A stretch of DNA of 64,000 nt. Origin: CAWGGS01 sp046704745 (lineage in GTDB: Bacteria; Desulfobacterota; Desulfobulbia; Desulfobulbales; Desulfocapsaceae). The position numbers were made by a program, and so were the translations under genes. How positions within the stretch are numbered: position 1 is the stretch's first letter; the number at the start of each line of letters is the position of its first letter. The stretch lies in NCBI GenBank assembly GCA_046704745.1, contig JBJKRL010000031.1, forward strand, positions 1 to 64,000, written 5' to 3'. Shown here in pieces: positions 61,871 to 64,000 of the stretch. The notes beneath the pieces were generated by a model. The model was not told the origin of the DNA, did not search any database, and saw only the letters and a list, made by a program, of their open reading frames with translations.

Positions 61871-63729
61871 TGCAATGCCTCAAGCTCTTTCTGAAGGTGA
61901 TCTGAGTACTCCTGAATCTGTTCAGCAGAGAGTTCGTATCTTGCATAGACAACCTGCTCGGCGGCAGAAAAAATTTCGATCAGCTTAGAGGCCGGATCGA
62001 TCCGGGTCTTCAGATCCGCCAGGGTGATGGCCGAAGGTTTCATTTGCCAATAACCGCCAAGAACTTCCTGGATGGCCTTGCGGCAGGCGGCAAGGTACAG
62101 CCCGCTGTCCTTTGTCACGGCTGCCTCTTTGACCAGCGCCATATTACGCGCCAGGACCTCATCCATGATTTTTTTTCTTCTCAGACCTGGATTATTTTCC
62201 AGTTGCCGCAAGCGCACCTTCCAGGCAAAGACAGCGATGAGCAGACAAGCGCATATGGCAAGCATTACCAGAAACCAGATCCTGGCAAACAGCGGAACAA
62301 ATTTTTTCTGCAGTTTTCCCATTTCCAGATGGATCGGAATCAGTCCGGTAATACCGTTTTCCTGTTGCATTTTCAGTGTTGAAGCTGTGGGCGTCGAAGG
62401 CGCGGTATGCACGACGGAATTTTGGGCAGGGGCGCTCTTTTCCACCGTAAGAGGGATCGGGCCGCTTTGCAGTGTTTTATATTTTTCCTCTGTTGGATCG
62501 AAGAAGGAAAAGGAGATGGAAGGAATCTCGGTGACCTTGTCATCTTTGACGACGATAGCCCGTTCGAATTTCTTCATCCCCTGAGCCGGACCGCTTCCAG
62601 GTTTGAAATCGGAGGAAGGCGGATAACTTTTCCATTTCGAATTACCCGGGAATTTCGGAGCCTCTACCCGGTCAAAGTTTCCGTCTCCCGACACGATCAT
62701 ATCCAAATTGATGGGGTCGCCGACGGCTACTTTCTCCGGTTTGGCCTGAACCGAGAGTTTGAAATGGCCGATGGCACCGGAAAAATCCGGTGGTTGATTT
62801 GCCGTGGGCAACTGTTTGGATTGGATGGTAATGGGTCTGCTGGTAATCTTGACGTTTTTGCTCCTATATCCCCCAAAAAAGTTCTGAAAGAAGGTATTGC
62901 GGAAAAAATCATCCCGGAATCCTGGGAAGGGATTGTCGTTGTGTTGCGGCAGGAGCAGATTGGCATCGAGTTCCAGAGAAAGCGTATGTTTTCCCTCTTT
63001 CACAGCTGTCAGGGTGGTATTCCAGGTGAGTACCGAGTACGCAGTTCCGCCTACGTTTTCCACAGTCTGGGGCGGTTTCTGGTCGAGTTGAGACATTATG
63101 AATCCATCACCTTTCAACATAGGCAGGGAATTCACGTTGGCCTTGATGTTCTGGCGGAAATAAGCTTTGATCTGAACCGGAATCACCTGACCGACCCAAC
63201 CGTTCTTCTTTTCAACATCTACCCGGATAAAAGCGATTTTATTCGCCTGGCCCGGGCCCAGACGAGTTGCCGGGGAATTAGCAGTCCCCTGATTGGACGG
63301 CGGGCTGCCGGAAGAGCTTACCTGGAGATCGATTGCTGCAGTATGTAAGGTCGCACCGCCGGTGGAGACGCTCAGGGGCGGAATCGTATACTTGCCAGGA
63401 CTATCGGCCGCTACTATGTATGTATAAGAAATTGAAGAAGAATATGATCCGTTTATGATCTGTATTCGGCTGCTTTGTCCTCGTCTTTGAATCGTGAGTC
63501 CTTTGACCTGGGGAATGTTTATGGTAGCTGAGCTGCTGCCGTTGACGGTGATGGTTAAAACGGCATTATCATCAACAGAAAACTGCAACGGGTTGAGCGA
63601 GGCGGATACGGATGTCGCCGCTTGGCCTCGAAGGACGAAGAAGATAATGCCTGCCGCCAGGACCAGCAGGGCGAGCAGCATTTTGCTTGCAGGATTTATC
63701 ATACTCTTTGGTAATCTGTTATGACGCAT
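61867..63729 (-). CDS. BatD-type protein
   Basis: A ~620-residue protein: N-terminal signal/anchor (SKMLLALLVLAAGIIFFVLRG), beta-sandwich domains in tandem (SVSASLNPLQFSVDDNAVLTITVNG; VGQVIPVQIKAYFR), and a C-terminal helix near residue 480-500 followed by a cytoplasmic tail. This is the BatD layout. ATG 63729 overlaps the TGA of the upstream gene; AGAGATTGGTG precedes it. A TTG at 63735 is also in frame. Confidence 0.87.
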   Translation of the reverse strand: MRHNRLPKSMINPASKMLLALLVLAAGIIFFVLRGQAATSVSASLNPLQFSVDDNAVLTITVNGSSSATINIPQVKGLTIQRRGQSSRIQIINGSYSSSISYTYIVAADSPGKYTIPPLSVSTGGATLHTAAIDLQVSSSGSPPSNQGTANSPATRLGPGQANKIAFIRVDVEKKNGWVGQVIPVQIKAYFRQNIKANVNSLPMLKGDGFIMSQLDQKPPQTVENVGGTAYSVLTWNTTLTAVKEGKHTLSLELDANLLLPQHNDNPFPGFRDDFFRNTFFQNFFGGYRSKNVKITSRPITIQSKQLPTANQPPDFSGAIGHFKLSVQAKPEKVAVGDPINLDMIVSGDGNFDRVEAPKFPGNSKWKSYPPSSDFKPGSGPAQGMKKFERAIVVKDDKVTEIPSISFSFFDPTEEKYKTLQSGPIPLTVEKSAPAQNSVVHTAPSTPTASTLKMQQENGITGLIPIHLEMGKLQKKFVPLFARIWFLVMLAICACLLIAVFAWKVRLRQLENNPGLRRKKIMDEVLARNMALVKEAAVTKDSGLYLAACRKAIQEVLGGYWQMKPSAITLADLKTRIDPASKLIEIFSAAEQVVYARYELSAEQIQEYSDHLQKELEALQ

Positions 63730-64000
63730 CACCAATCTCTTTTAGGCTCATTGTCGTTGGTCTTTCCGAAGTTGGGGACAAAGTTCAGCCTTCCTTCATC
63801 ATCCTTGAGACTGTTCAGGAGTTGTTCGGCGTCCTCTTTGCTCATTTGTCCTTTCCTGAGCTTTTCTTTGTCTTTGGAAACGGTCTGGGGTTGAGAGGCT
63901 TGATTTTGAGTCTTCCCGGTCTGGATTTGAGTTTGTTTTTGTGGTTTTATTTGCTTGCTTGCAGACTCGGTTTGGCTATTTTGTCCCTCGTTTTTTTTCT
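63729..64000 (-). CDS. Bat operon gene upstream of batD, C-terminal part (partial)
   Basis: Only the last ~90 codons are in the window. The C terminus ends ...SKEDAEQLLNSLKDDEGRLN...KRDW, preceded by a Gln/Lys/Thr-rich, low-complexity stretch. This fits the tail of a BatB or BatC protein (VWA/TPR type), which stand before batD in Bat operons; I cannot tell which. The stop overlaps the batD start. Confidence 0.65.
   Translation of the reverse strand, partial: KKNEGQNSQTESASKQIKPQKQTQIQTGKTQNQASQPQTVSKDKEKLRKGQMSKEDAEQLLNSLKDDEGRLNFVPNFGKTNDNEPKRDW

Noticed and set aside
61187..61894. A 235-residue plus-strand frame inside batE
   Set aside because: Antisense to batE; composition typical of a shadow frame.
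62407..63348. A 313-residue plus-strand frame inside batD
   Set aside because: Antisense to batD, without recognisable motifs or ribosome site.

Overview
The window reads as a chromosomal segment of a Gram-negative, probably anaerobic bacterium, most likely Desulfobacterota and near the Desulfobulbales. This is inference from the gene set (a bacterial-type parABS locus, a class II DAHP synthase, a two-subunit biotin-dependent acyl-CoA carboxylase, PAS/LuxR regulators, a CFI-box-CTERM protein, a Bat operon) and from the style of the proteins; no rRNA is present to prove it. There are no transposases, integrases or CRISPR arrays.

Layout. 1-5 kb: start of a NifA-like activator gene, two tRNA-Ser genes, an exported SH3-repeat protein, parB-parA, and a perfect 16-bp parS palindrome in the nadB leader, so this lies in the chromosome-partition (origin-proximal) region; tRNA-Lys and tRNA-Glu follow on the minus strand. 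5-13 kb: housekeeping genes (an RdgC-like gene and its partner, gatB-radC-hemW, a CYTH protein, a CysZ/EI24-like membrane protein, radA). 13-18 kb: an acyl-CoA carboxylase pair preceded by a 40-residue His-rich membrane peptide and followed by a cyclase/cNMP-binding fusion. 18-24.5 kb: a DegP protease, class II DAHP synthase, an HsdR-N protein, a repeat element, a receiver protein and a PAS-PAS-LuxR protein.

24.5-29 kb is a two-gene exopolysaccharide unit: a 1131-residue GH18-like/NodB deacetylase/GT2 fusion and a secreted GH26-type hydrolase. 29.5-41.4 kb is mixed metabolism: prmA, a GH19 endolysin-like gene, pyruvate kinase, a LysR/leuCD-like pair with a clear operator palindrome, nicotinate phosphoribosyltransferase behind a 115-bp hairpin element, cobO, PilZ, rsmE and an acyl-CoA synthetase.

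41.8-60.5 kb is a long same-strand surface-glycan locus: GT4, a LPG-synthase-like membrane protein, a GlpD-like flavoprotein, an epimerase-methyltransferase fusion, a hexapeptide acyltransferase, a TolB-like propeller, a GT-C-like membrane protein, two tandem twin-GT2 proteins, asparagine synthetase, a DUF457-type membrane hydrolase, an exported propeller protein and a SGNH esterase with a CFI-box tail. Many of these genes overlap or abut, so the locus probably makes, decorates and exports one glycan or glycolipid. The window ends with a hemerythrin and the distal Bat (aerotolerance) genes batE, batD and the end of a batB/C-like gene.

By eye the first ~13 kb is more AT-rich than the rest. Start codons were chosen by Shine-Dalgarno spacing where possible; doubtful ones are noted.
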